Positions 1 to 6,834 are shown, counted from the stretch's first letter. The stretch: 7,905 bases of DNA from Clostridiales bacterium (GCA_017612755.1 JAGAFH010000093.1:1-7905), one strand, 5' to 3'. Numbers and translations are program-made. The notes: generated from the sequence alone by a model not told the origin.

Positions 1-847
1 CAGAATCTTCATAATCACCGCTGTCATTGCAAGCCTGGTAATCGACCATGGAGAATGTAATGGATACAGATCCGCCGTTGTCCGTTACATTAACTGAATC
101 CTCATCGATCTCGTAGGAAAGAGTATTTGCAACAGCCTCTGCAACGTCAGGATATGAAGCATACTCTGTATTGAACATATAGTCGATGTCATCAACAGAA
201 TAGCTGTATTCGTCATAATTGCAGATAGTAAGAAGAGCTTCGCCATCCATATCTACTACAGCCTGTGCGAAAGCTTCGGCAACTTCAAGGACATTTCCGC
301 CGAAGGAGATCTCAAAATCAAGGAACTCATAGAGCTTAGCGAACTCCTTGCCGTCAAAGTTAGAGCAGATCCAGTCTTCGTCATCAAGCTCGAACTCCAT
401 TGTAACGGTAACTTCCTTGGTCTCGTCTGAATCACCGAGAGCGGCAACAAATGTATCCTCGTCAGCCGTATTCTCTTCGTCCTCAGCTACTGCCTCATAG
501 TCGACCATCGTGAAGACAACATCAATAGAAGCTTCACCATCCTTGGTGGAACCTTCAAAGGAATCTTCATCAACTTCGTATGAGATAGTGTCAACGATAG
601 CATCGACCACTGCATCGGAACTGCAGTTAAGTCCGAATAAAGCCTCAAGATCTTCGACATCACTGTCCTTAAGACCGCAGAGCTCACCGATATCATCAGC
701 CTTCATGGCGATGGCTGCATCAGCAACCTCTCCTGCCTGATCGATGACCTGATCCTTGGCTTTGTCAAGGAGAGAACATGAAGCAAGAGAAAGGATAATT
801 GATGCGGAAACAGTAAGAGCGCATGCTTTTCTGAAATTTTTATGCAT
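1..847 (-). CDS. Secreted lipoprotein with a tandemly repeated domain (3' end outside the window)
   Basis: The reading frame is open from the ATG at 847 to the left edge, giving 282 residues with no stop. The N-terminus is a lipoprotein signal peptide: positive residues (K3, R6, K7), a hydrophobic stretch at about 8-22, and a lipobox L-A-S-C with Cys24 as the lipidated residue, so the mature protein should be anchored outside the membrane. The mature part is very acidic. It holds two copies of one domain offset by about 155 residues: SYEVDED at 89-95 matches SYEIDED at 244-250, and FTMVDY at 112-117 matches FSMVDY at 265-270, each preceded by a helical region. The start is set by a perfect TAAGGAGG ribosome binding site seven bases upstream. 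I do not recognise a named family; an NTF2-like or similar small extracellular fold is only a guess. The function is unknown. It is probably transcribed separately from the EAL gene 84 bases upstream. Confidence 0.88.
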   Translation of the reverse strand, partial: MHKNFRKACALTVSASIILSLASCSLLDKAKDQVIDQAGEVADAAIAMKADDIGELCGLKDSDVEDLEALFGLNCSSDAVVDAIVDTISYEVDEDSFEGSTKDGEASIDVVFTMVDYEAVAEDEENTADEDTFVAALGDSDETKEVTVTMEFELDDEDWICSNFDGKEFAKLYEFLDFEISFGGNVLEVAEAFAQAVVDMDGEALLTICNYDEYSYSVDDIDYMFNTEYASYPDVAEAVANTLSYEIDEDSVNVTDNGGSVSITFSMVDYQACNDSGDYEDS

Positions 848-854
848 GGTTAAT

Positions 855-862
855 CCTCCTTA
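855..862 (-). promoter_or_regulatory. Strong ribosome binding site of the lipoprotein gene
   Basis: On the minus strand this reads TAAGGAGG, a full match to the anti-Shine-Dalgarno sequence, and it ends seven bases before the ATG at 847. It fixes the start of the lipoprotein and suggests efficient translation. Confidence 0.85.
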
Positions 863-882
863 TAAACCCATAAATATTGAAT

Positions 883-912
883 ATAATACCACATAATGAA
901 TAAATATATCAG
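883..912 (-). promoter_or_regulatory. Possible sigma-A-type promoter of the lipoprotein gene
   Basis: In the AT-rich 84-base gap on the minus strand there is a -10-like TATTAT at 883-888. A weak -35-like CTGATA lies at 907-912, 18 bases upstream. This would place transcription start near 876 with a leader of about 28 bases. The -35 matches only four of six consensus positions, and AT-rich DNA produces such matches by chance. I saw no clear terminator hairpin for the upstream EAL gene in this gap, so read-through is also possible. Confidence 0.35.
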
Positions 913-931
913 TATTTTTTTAAAATTCAGG

Positions 932-3900
932 TCATTCGGAAAGGATCTCTTCTATCCTGATATCTTCAGTGTTTATACCACGCAGGTCAGCCACTGAACC
1001 CTTCTCCACACCTACACCGCCGGAAAAATCATTTTCGCCCTTTAAGATGACCGTTACATTGCTCTTTCCCTTGACGGTGACGGAATAATTGCTGCCCTTT
1101 GCATCAAGCTCCACGTTTTCGAATATGATAAGGCCCTGATAGCCGTTCCCTATAGTGATGTCCATATCAAAAGCCTCACCCGGGATACCGCTGATGAGAA
1201 GATCCCTGTAGAGAGGTTCTTTTTCGTCGATACAGATATGATGGATACCGTCCTTTTGGAGATTGATGAGGTTGATCCTGCCTTCTCTTCCTGCCCTGTA
1301 AGTTCCTTTGGAATCGTCTGATTCGTTTATGAAGCCGGAATATTCACGGATCTCTCTTATTACCTTTTCGTTTATACGGAATATCGGCTCCCTTGAAGGT
1401 CTGGCTGTATAATAGCCCTGTATAAGATCGGCCCCCAGCTCGATGACAGTCCGGAGTTCATCAGAGGTCTCGACTCCCTCAGCCAGGGCAATGATGCCGT
1501 TATCATGGGAGAAGTGGATAATATCCTTTACGAAGTGCTGCTTCTGGGGACTGTTGGTGATATCCGAAAGAAGAAGCCTGTCGATCTTTACATACTGAGG
1601 CATATATCTCAGAAGATTGTTAACATTGGAATAACCTGACCCGTAGTCGTCGATAGCCGTTTCAATACCCTTAGCAGCATATTTCTTTTTCAGGCGGTTC
1701 AATTCATCATCACCCATTTCAGCCTTCTCGGAAAGCTCAACAACGATACTTCCGTGAAACATATCAAAATACATTCCCAGCTTTGCCATATCCTCATCTG
1801 TCAGCTGGTGGTCGGGAATACTGTTAATGAAGATCTTCCTGCCGTCTGAAAAAGCGCTCTTATTTGCCATTACTGTCTTAAGAACATTAAAGAATGTCAT
1901 ATATTCCACATCATGGAGCCGGTTGAAGAATTCCGCATATTTAATGATCACCGGAGGAGCCATGTACGGAGTTGTATCAGCTCTCATAAGAGCCTCATAA
2001 CCGAAGATATCGCCGGTCTTGGCGCTGACAATGGGCTGAAAATGGTAGGATATCTTATTGTCATCGATTATAGCCTGTACGATATTTGCTTCGATCTGCT
2101 CGTTTTCGGTCAGATTGTTATTCTGTTCGATATGACGGACCCGTGCCTTTGCTCCGTTCTTCTTTCCGATAGCGGTATTGACAAGTCTCTCAATATCTTC
2201 GATACATTCGGGAGCGGCGACCTCTGTTCCCGCATAGACACTGATCTCGCAGGGAAGGATACCGGACCCGTTATAATCATCTATCATTTTCATGAACTCG
2301 TTCTTGGAAGCGATAAGCTCCTCCACGTCAGGATTACTTGTAGCCCGGAGGGCCACCATCTCGCCGTTTCCTATACTGAAGCAGAAACAGTAATTCGAAT
2401 TGAACACCTGCTCAAGGAAATTGGATACCTCAAGGATGACCCGGTCACCCATGGTCCTCCCGAACTGCTCATTTACAGCAGACAGCCCCCTGACATCAAC
2501 AGCCATGGCGCCCATATATCCGCCGCTGTTCTTTATGTGACCCATAAGGGTCTCGCCCATATTGAGGAATCCCTGATAATTGTATAGACCGGTAATGTTG
2601 TCCCTAAGGATCCCTGACTTAAGGATCTGGCTGCTCCTGATAAGGGAATCATTCTGTCTGAAGAACTCAAGGCCTCTCATAACAGATCTGAGCCAGGCTC
2701 TGTAATCAGGGCTGATCTCCTGAAGCCCGTCATTAGGGAAGCTTATGACTGAATATCCGAAAACATGATCGTTAAAATGAAGCGGGAGAAAGAAAAATGC
2801 AGCGGGTTCGCTTCTCTCCTCATCCAGCAAAGGTATCATCTTTGAGGTGGGGAAATATGAATCATAGCCGATCCTGTCGCTCTTCTTCTCCCCGTCCCTG
2901 CAGGAGATTATATGATGCATCGTATCTGAATATGCTCCGGATATATCTTTTACGTTATCTCTTGAGGTCCACTCTTCATTAAGACAGATATCGAATGACT
3001 TGAACTTTCCGATCTGGAATATATATGAAAAGATCGTACTGACAAGGGAATTAAAGGTAGACTGGCCTATAAGATCCTCGTTCATATTGTTAAAAAGAGT
3101 ATTTACCGAGGACATGGAAGTCTCCGTATCCCAGTCTTTTCTGATGGGATATTGGGGAACTATACTGTCGCCCTTACATCCGCAGGAGTAACCGATAAAA
3201 AGTTCCGTATCACAGGAAAACTCCGGATAATCCCTGCCTTCAAGGATATCGTTTATTACCTTTGCGGAATAAACTCCGAATTCAGTGGCAGGAATAGGAG
3301 CCGACGTAAGAGGGATCGGCGCATGCTGTCCTTCATCACACGTATCGAAACCTACGATGGCAATATCATCCGGGATCTTTATGCCGTGGGAGGTCAGGGA
3401 TTTGGCAATTCCAATAGCCATACAGTCATTGGCACAGGCTATAGCATCCGGCAAAGGCGCTCCCGAGGAAACAAGCCTTTCACCGAGGCTCTCGCCGCTG
3501 GTATACCAGTAATCTCCCTGGAACAGCATGGAATCGTCTACATTCAGGCCGTGCTCATTCATTGAATCAATGAAAGCCTTCTGCCTGGCTACGGAATGAG
3601 GATGCCAGGCCTTACCCGTAAGGAAATAGATATCTTTGTATCCGTGATCCTCTATGAGATGATCGATGACTTTCTTAATGGGATGATAGTTATCCATTCT
3701 GACAGAACGGAAATATCTGCTCTCATATTCCACAAAAAGGACCTCGCCCTTGAAATTGGCTCTAAGATCCTCTTCTATCCTTGTAATAACGCCGGGAGTC
3801 TGGATCGTATCACCGAATACGGCTATTGCATCAAATTCATCATAAGAAACGAGGGAAAAGACCGAAGACTCACCTATCTCACGTTCAGGAGAGTTCTGAT

Positions 3901-4045
3901 ATTTGATGTACATGGAAAAGATGCAGACATCAATATCAAGCTCCAGGGATTCTTTTACAAAACCCGAGATAAACTGGGACTGCCTGTACTCTTCAGGCTG
4001 TCCTAACAGCAGCGCTATTCTTTTTCTCCCTCTCTTCTGGCCCAT
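932..4045 (-). CDS. Cytosolic LacI-type ligand-binding / degenerate GGDEF / EAL c-di-GMP phosphodiesterase
   Basis: This 1037-residue protein has no signal peptide or membrane segment. Residues 9-285 form a LacI/GalR-type periplasmic-binding-protein fold with no helix-turn-helix in front; ANDCMA (205-210) and IPDDIAIVGFD (224-234) are typical of LacI effector domains. The domain closes with a Cys-rich SCGC (287-290). Residues 311-465 resemble the GAF-like middle region of similar clostridial sensors (PLHFNDHVFGY, 421-431). The GGDEF domain spans about 481-640, but its signature is GNGEM (559-563), lacking the metal-binding Asp/Glu and an RxxD inhibitory site, so cyclase activity is unlikely. 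The EAL domain (about 655-887) keeps E684, N741, E770, D799, D800, K820 and E856 with near-standard spacing, so it should hydrolyse c-di-GMP to pGpG. Residues 888-1037 are an additional C-terminal domain. No good ribosome binding site precedes the ATG, but the LacI domain starts at residue 9, so no later Met fits. The gene lies 35 bases after the dehydrogenase gene. Confidence 0.93.
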   Translation of the reverse strand: MGQKRGRKRIALLLGQPEEYRQSQFISGFVKESLELDIDVCIFSMYIKYQNSPEREIGESSVFSLVSYDEFDAIAVFGDTIQTPGVITRIEEDLRANFKGEVLFVEYESRYFRSVRMDNYHPIKKVIDHLIEDHGYKDIYFLTGKAWHPHSVARQKAFIDSMNEHGLNVDDSMLFQGDYWYTSGESLGERLVSSGAPLPDAIACANDCMAIGIAKSLTSHGIKIPDDIAIVGFDTCDEGQHAPIPLTSAPIPATEFGVYSAKVINDILEGRDYPEFSCDTELFIGYSCGCKGDSIVPQYPIRKDWDTETSMSSVNTLFNNMNEDLIGQSTFNSLVSTIFSYIFQIGKFKSFDICLNEEWTSRDNVKDISGAYSDTMHHIISCRDGEKKSDRIGYDSYFPTSKMIPLLDEERSEPAAFFFLPLHFNDHVFGYSVISFPNDGLQEISPDYRAWLRSVMRGLEFFRQNDSLIRSSQILKSGILRDNITGLYNYQGFLNMGETLMGHIKNSGGYMGAMAVDVRGLSAVNEQFGRTMGDRVILEVSNFLEQVFNSNYCFCFSIGNGEMVALRATSNPDVEELIASKNEFMKMIDDYNGSGILPCEISVYAGTEVAAPECIEDIERLVNTAIGKKNGAKARVRHIEQNNNLTENEQIEANIVQAIIDDNKISYHFQPIVSAKTGDIFGYEALMRADTTPYMAPPVIIKYAEFFNRLHDVEYMTFFNVLKTVMANKSAFSDGRKIFINSIPDHQLTDEDMAKLGMYFDMFHGSIVVELSEKAEMGDDELNRLKKKYAAKGIETAIDDYGSGYSNVNNLLRYMPQYVKIDRLLLSDITNSPQKQHFVKDIIHFSHDNGIIALAEGVETSDELRTVIELGADLIQGYYTARPSREPIFRINEKVIREIREYSGFINESDDSKGTYRAGREGRINLINLQKDGIHHICIDEKEPLYRDLLISGIPGEAFDMDITIGNGYQGLIIFENVELDAKGSNYSVTVKGKSNVTVILKGENDFSGGVGVEKGSVADLRGINTEDIRIEEILSE

Positions 4046-4080
4046 ATGTATATTTTACAACATAGAATGCTTTTTTAAAA

Positions 4081-4785
4081 CTACCCGATGTCCTTGCCCT
4101 TCCCTATCCGTCTGTATTGCGGAACTATGGTCAACTCACGTATAAGCGTGCCTTCCTTTGCCAAAAGGGCGTTCTTAAGAGCGTCTGCCACATCGCGGGG
4201 ATCCAGGGCGCAGCCGGGGTCCTTTGAGCACCCGAAATCCGCATTTCTGTAAAGATCTGTATCTGTCATATCCGGAAGTATATCTATTACCCTTATATTG
4301 TGTTTTCTCGTCTCTTCAAAAAGGCTCCGGGAAAAACTGAGAAGCCCGGCCTTACAGGCTCCGTAGGCAGCCCCGTAAGTATTCACCTCTCTTGATGTCA
4401 CTGAACAGATGTTTACAATTGTACCTTTTTTCTTCTGTTTCATGTAAGGAAGCACATAAGACGCCAGCAGAAGGGGCACTTCAAGATCTGTCCTGACCAA
4501 AGATCTGATATCTTCCGGGGTTATGTTTTCGTGAAGTCCGTAAAAGCCCACCCCTGCGCAGTTTACCAGAATCTCGGGCTGGTCTTTCTTTATGAGGGGC
4601 AGTACTGTTTTTGAAAACTGCTGCTCATCAGTAAGGTCACATACGATCTGTTCAAAGACCGTCTCCTCCTTAAAATCCCTGCCGATACCGGCGACATCAT
4701 ATCCCATCTCTGCCAGCATCCCGGCAATAGACTTTCCTATACCGGATGATGCTCCTGTTACAAGCGCTCTTTTTTCAGAAGACAT
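4081..4785 (-). CDS. Short-chain dehydrogenase/reductase (SDR), classical type
   Basis: This 234-residue protein is an NAD(P)-dependent oxidoreductase of the classical SDR family, probably cytosolic, acting on an unknown carbonyl or alcohol. The Rossmann nucleotide-binding motif TGASSGIG is at 10-17, a CDLTD acidic turn at 49-53, NCAG (variant of NNAG) at 75-78, catalytic Ser128, and the YxxxK pair Tyr141/Lys145, followed by the usual ILP segment near 169-171. The Asn usually found in the catalytic tetrad appears to be Asp100 (context RTDLEVP), which needs an alignment to confirm. Length is normal for the family. I chose the ATG at 4785 over an in-frame TTG at 4803: GGAGG at 4794-4798 sits eight bases before this ATG, whereas the TTG lies upstream of and next to that site. 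The start overlaps the end of the SPL-like gene by 11 bases, so the two are probably translationally coupled. Confidence 0.92.
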   Translation of the reverse strand: MSSEKRALVTGASSGIGKSIAGMLAEMGYDVAGIGRDFKEETVFEQIVCDLTDEQQFSKTVLPLIKKDQPEILVNCAGVGFYGLHENITPEDIRSLVRTDLEVPLLLASYVLPYMKQKKKGTIVNICSVTSREVNTYGAAYGACKAGLLSFSRSLFEETRKHNIRVIDILPDMTDTDLYRNADFGCSKDPGCALDPRDVADALKNALLAKEGTLIRELTIVPQYRRIGKGKDIG

Positions 4786-5746
4786 AAATCTTTCCTCCGT
4801 CAATATGATCCATAAGTCTTTCCTTCACATATAAGGTCATCTCTTCCCTCAGTTCCCCGGGGTAAACGCAATACCCGTCCTCGTTCTCAAAAGGGAAAAG
4901 CACTGCTGAAGACCCGGGGGAGTTTTTCCGGAGCTGCTTCAGGTAATCCTTTGATATCCTGAAGGTTCCGATGCTTATATCCCTTACCTTTGAAAGATCA
5001 ACTGTATCAGTCAGCCTGTCCAGAAGATCACCATATGCTTTTTTATGATCAGGTATGTAGATCATAGGATCCAGACATAATCTTACTGTGGCTCCCGCTT
5101 CCAGGGCTGATCTTACGGAATCAAGCCTTCTTTCCAAAGAGGCGGTCTTATGTTCAAACCGGCCTATGACCTCTGATGGAGACAGGGAAAATGCATAGAT
5201 AATATCCGGTGAGACGGTAAAACGGGATGGCGCCGACTTGGTACGGAGCTCCACTGTAAGTCCCCTTTTTTTCAGGGCAAGTTCTTCCCAGTGATCTGCC
5301 AGTCCCGTAAAGCTGTTTAATGCCAATAAGTCTGTCTCATATGAAGTATTGATATGTACGGGGCCTGACTTTAAGAGTTCATCCACATCCCCGTCATAAT
5401 CTTCAGTATTAACGAAGATAACGATATTCGCCCCGGGATACATTCCCTTCAGGAAACAGTATTCACAGTCGAATACGCAGTTCATGGCATTTTCGGTATA
5501 GTAAGACCTGTCCAGGTCGAAATCCTGACATACCGGCGCTGTCTTAAAAAACCTGACAGAATCGTTTACCGCCAGGATCAGCTTTCTTGACTCTTCCTGG
5601 GCACTGAAGTTCTGGTGCTTTCTGTTAAAGATATCCTTGTAATGGCTTATCTTTACGATCTCTGCACCTTCAAAGCAGGACAGGATCTTTCCGGTAAGCG
5701 GGTAGTCCAGGGCTCTTTCTTCAATATAGATGTGAGAGAATCTCAT
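4775..5746 (-). CDS. Radical SAM protein of the spore photoproduct lyase (SPL) family, lacking the usual hydrogen-donor Cys
   Basis: The 323 residues match the SPL layout from end to end. An N-terminal YIEERALDYPL (7-17) resembles the conserved start of SPL. The radical SAM motif CxxxCxxC is C90, C94 and C97 (CVFDCEYCF), ligating a [4Fe-4S] cluster that cleaves SAM to a 5'-deoxyadenosyl radical. The FSLSP (186-190) and RFEHKTAS (196-203) stretches match the SPL barrel segment that reads roughly FSIN...FEPGTSS. Classical SPL repairs the spore photoproduct thymine dimer using a donor Cys near residue 140 and two tyrosines flanking the third cluster Cys. Here the donor region (128-145) has no Cys, with Tyr136 in the approximate position. 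Of the tyrosines, Tyr96 is kept but the second is Phe98. The substrate may therefore differ from DNA photoproduct. The gene overlaps the nucleosidase gene by 26 bases and the SDR gene by 11, indicating one transcript. Its ribosome binding site is weak: GAAG six bases upstream, or AAGGAAGG fourteen bases upstream. Confidence 0.85.
   Translation of the reverse strand: MRFSHIYIEERALDYPLTGKILSCFEGAEIVKISHYKDIFNRKHQNFSAQEESRKLILAVNDSVRFFKTAPVCQDFDLDRSYYTENAMNCVFDCEYCFLKGMYPGANIVIFVNTEDYDGDVDELLKSGPVHINTSYETDLLALNSFTGLADHWEELALKKRGLTVELRTKSAPSRFTVSPDIIYAFSLSPSEVIGRFEHKTASLERRLDSVRSALEAGATVRLCLDPMIYIPDHKKAYGDLLDRLTDTVDLSKVRDISIGTFRISKDYLKQLRKNSPGSSAVLFPFENEDGYCVYPGELREEMTLYVKERLMDHIDGGKIYVF
4794..4798 (-). 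promoter_or_regulatory. Ribosome binding site deciding the SDR start
   Basis: GGAGG on the minus strand lies eight bases before the ATG at 4785 and inside the 3' end of the SPL-like gene. It argues against the in-frame TTG at 4803, which would put the site within the coding sequence. Confidence 0.75.
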
Positions 5747-6518
5747 TGATAACTTCGTTACCTTCCTTTTTGTCCCTTACAGGCAGGTCATGGCTGATAT
5801 AGGCCCTGATATCCTTCCCTTCTGACTTAAGATATCCTGCCACCTCAAAGAGCCTGTTTTTCATATATTCAGAGCACTTCAGTTCATCTGCCAGTTTAAG
5901 GAGGTCTTCATCAGGTTCAGAGATCTGTTTTCTCTGCTCAAGCAGCAGATCCACGACCTTACATATATCATCAAGATTCCTTTCCACGAGGGATTGGACA
6001 ACAGGCGCAGTCAGACCCGATACATCTCCTGCATCAGAAACGATCTTCAGGAATACTATGGCTTCCGGACCTGTATAGATCGAAGCTGTTTCGAAAATTG
6101 CGGATGCCTCCATTTCGAAAAGGCTGTCCGAACCCTCCATATCCTCACTCTTTACCAGCCTTGAAAAAGTTACATCGGCCTTTTCAGGCAGCCCGGTATC
6201 ATACAGCATATCCGGATAAAAGTCCCTGCCTGTATCGTGATCACTAAGTTTGTTTACAAGAAAGATCCGGGACTTGACGCTTTCGTCAGGGCAGGCGCAG
6301 ATACCTGCATTTAATATCCTGTCAGATCCGGTGCCATATCTTGAAATGATATGGGAAACCGATGCTGCAGCGGTGACTTTTCCCATACCGGTCACCGTAA
6401 GGATGATGTCTTCAGATCTGAAGATGCGGAAGACTCTCTCGTCATTTACCGGCCTGAGGCCGAGTCTTGTAATGATCGGAGCCGCTTCAGGATACATAGC
6501 CGTGAAGATGAACAACAT
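5721..6518 (-). CDS. Nucleoside phosphorylase superfamily protein, MTA/SAH-nucleosidase-like, with C-terminal extension
   Basis: The 265-residue product matches the purine nucleoside phosphorylase/MTA-SAH nucleosidase fold over residues 1-185. Glu11 in TAMYPE matches the position of E. coli MTAN Glu12. TGMGKVTAA (43-51) matches its SGIGKVAAA-type loop. EMEASA (135-140) supplies the ribose-binding Met-Glu, and SDAGD (161-165) carries the catalytic-type Asp162. Such enzymes cleave the glycosidic bond of methylthioadenosine, S-adenosylhomocysteine or 5'-deoxyadenosine. Residues about 186-265 form a helical, charged extension not found in the roughly 230-residue MTAN proteins; its role is unknown. 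The ATG at 6518 was chosen because GGGAGGG (6525-6531) lies six bases upstream and the family N-terminus begins there. A longer open frame to 6689 runs through a terminator and a tRNA gene and is not real. It is the first gene of the cluster. True substrate and nucleosidase versus phosphorylase activity are unresolved. Confidence 0.87.
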   Translation of the reverse strand: MLFIFTAMYPEAAPIITRLGLRPVNDERVFRIFRSEDIILTVTGMGKVTAAASVSHIISRYGTGSDRILNAGICACPDESVKSRIFLVNKLSDHDTGRDFYPDMLYDTGLPEKADVTFSRLVKSEDMEGSDSLFEMEASAIFETASIYTGPEAIVFLKIVSDAGDVSGLTAPVVQSLVERNLDDICKVVDLLLEQRKQISEPDEDLLKLADELKCSEYMKNRLFEVAGYLKSEGKDIRAYISHDLPVRDKKEGNEVINEILSHLY

Positions 6519-6544
6519 AGAAAGCCCTCCCTTTTTTTTTTTTG

Positions 6545-6574
6545 ATTTTACTCTGTTCCCCGCATGTTTATCAA
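6545..6574 (-). promoter_or_regulatory. Predicted promoter of the nucleosidase-SPL-SDR cluster
   Basis: On the minus strand, TTGATA (6569-6574) and TAAAAT (6545-6550) are separated by 18 bases; each matches five of six consensus positions. Transcription would start near 6538, inside a run of 12 A (6532-6543 on this strand), leaving a leader of only about 20 bases that carries the GGGAGGG ribosome binding site. The -35 box sits within the U-tract side of the tRNA terminator, so the two transcription units are packed end to end. Confidence 0.6.
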
Positions 6575-6585
6575 GAAAACAAAAT

Positions 6586-6613
6586 ATCCCGCAAGCATCA
6601 CTGCTTACGGGAT
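6586..6613 (-). terminator. Rho-independent terminator of the tRNA unit
   Basis: The two arms (6586-6597 and 6602-6613) pair over 12 bases with one G-T wobble around a four-base loop. On the minus strand the hairpin is followed by a T-rich tract (ATATTTTGTTTTCTTG, partly the edge of the stem). It starts six bases after the CCA end of the fMet tRNA, so it should end the tRNA transcript. The plus-strand side has no T-tract. Confidence 0.78.
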
Positions 6614-6618
6614 TGATC

Positions 6619-6695
6619 TGGTTGCGGAGGAGGGACTCGAACCACTCGACCTCCGGGTTATGAGCCCGGCAAGCTACCAACTGCTCCACTCCGCG
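6619..6695 (-). tRNA. Initiator tRNA-fMet, anticodon CAU
   Basis: The 77-base minus-strand sequence folds as a full cloverleaf with the 3' CCA encoded. The acceptor arms CGCGGAG and CTCCGCA pair except at position 1:72, which is a C-A mismatch. The anticodon stem CCGGG/CCCGG has three consecutive G-C pairs next to the loop CTCATAA. Both features are the established marks of the bacterial initiator tRNA and separate it from elongator Met and from Ile2 (CAU) tRNAs. The T arm contains GTTCGAG. It lies 31 bases downstream of tRNA-Leu in the same orientation and probably shares its transcript. Confidence 0.96.
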
Positions 6696-6726
6696 GTATT
6701 GGTATCAATTGCACAGTCAGAATAAA

Positions 6727-6813
6727 TGGTGCTCGTGACCGGACTTGAACCGGTACGGATTTTACTCCGACGGATTTTAAGTCCGTTGCGTCTGCCAATT
6801 TCGCCACACGAGC
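6727..6813 (-). tRNA. tRNA-Leu, anticodon UAA
   Basis: This 87-base class II tRNA on the minus strand has matching acceptor arms GCTCGTG/CACGAGC, discriminator A and an encoded CCA. The anticodon stem ACGGA/TCCGT carries the loop CTTAAAA with anticodon TAA. The long variable arm forms a small hairpin (CGGAG...TCCG), and the T arm has the GTTCAAG loop. These features fit Leu(UAA). It is the first gene of the tRNA unit, directly downstream of a near-consensus promoter. Confidence 0.96.
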
Positions 6814-6834
6814 TCATCCGTTAAGTGCTCAAAG

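Noticed and set aside
256..740. Short frames on both strands within the lipoprotein gene
   Set aside because: The continuous minus-strand frame from 847 has a signal peptide, lipobox, internal repeats and a perfect ribosome binding site; the others are out-of-frame shadows.
1913..2587. 224-residue plus-strand open frame
   Set aside because: It lies wholly antisense to the GGDEF-EAL coding region, whose motifs are unambiguous; no ribosome binding site or recognisable domain was seen.
3152..4006. Several plus-strand frames opposite the LacI-type domain
   Set aside because: They overlap one another and the clear LacI-family coding sequence on the minus strand, with no family motifs.
4786..4803. 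TTG start at 4803 for the SDR
   Set aside because: The GGAGG ribosome binding site lies inside this extension and is correctly spaced for the ATG at 4785, and the SDR nucleotide-binding motif begins soon after that ATG.
6519..6689. Longer N-terminus for the nucleosidase-like protein (open frame up to 6689)
   Set aside because: It would translate the tRNA-fMet gene and its terminator; the ribosome binding site and family alignment support the ATG at 6518.
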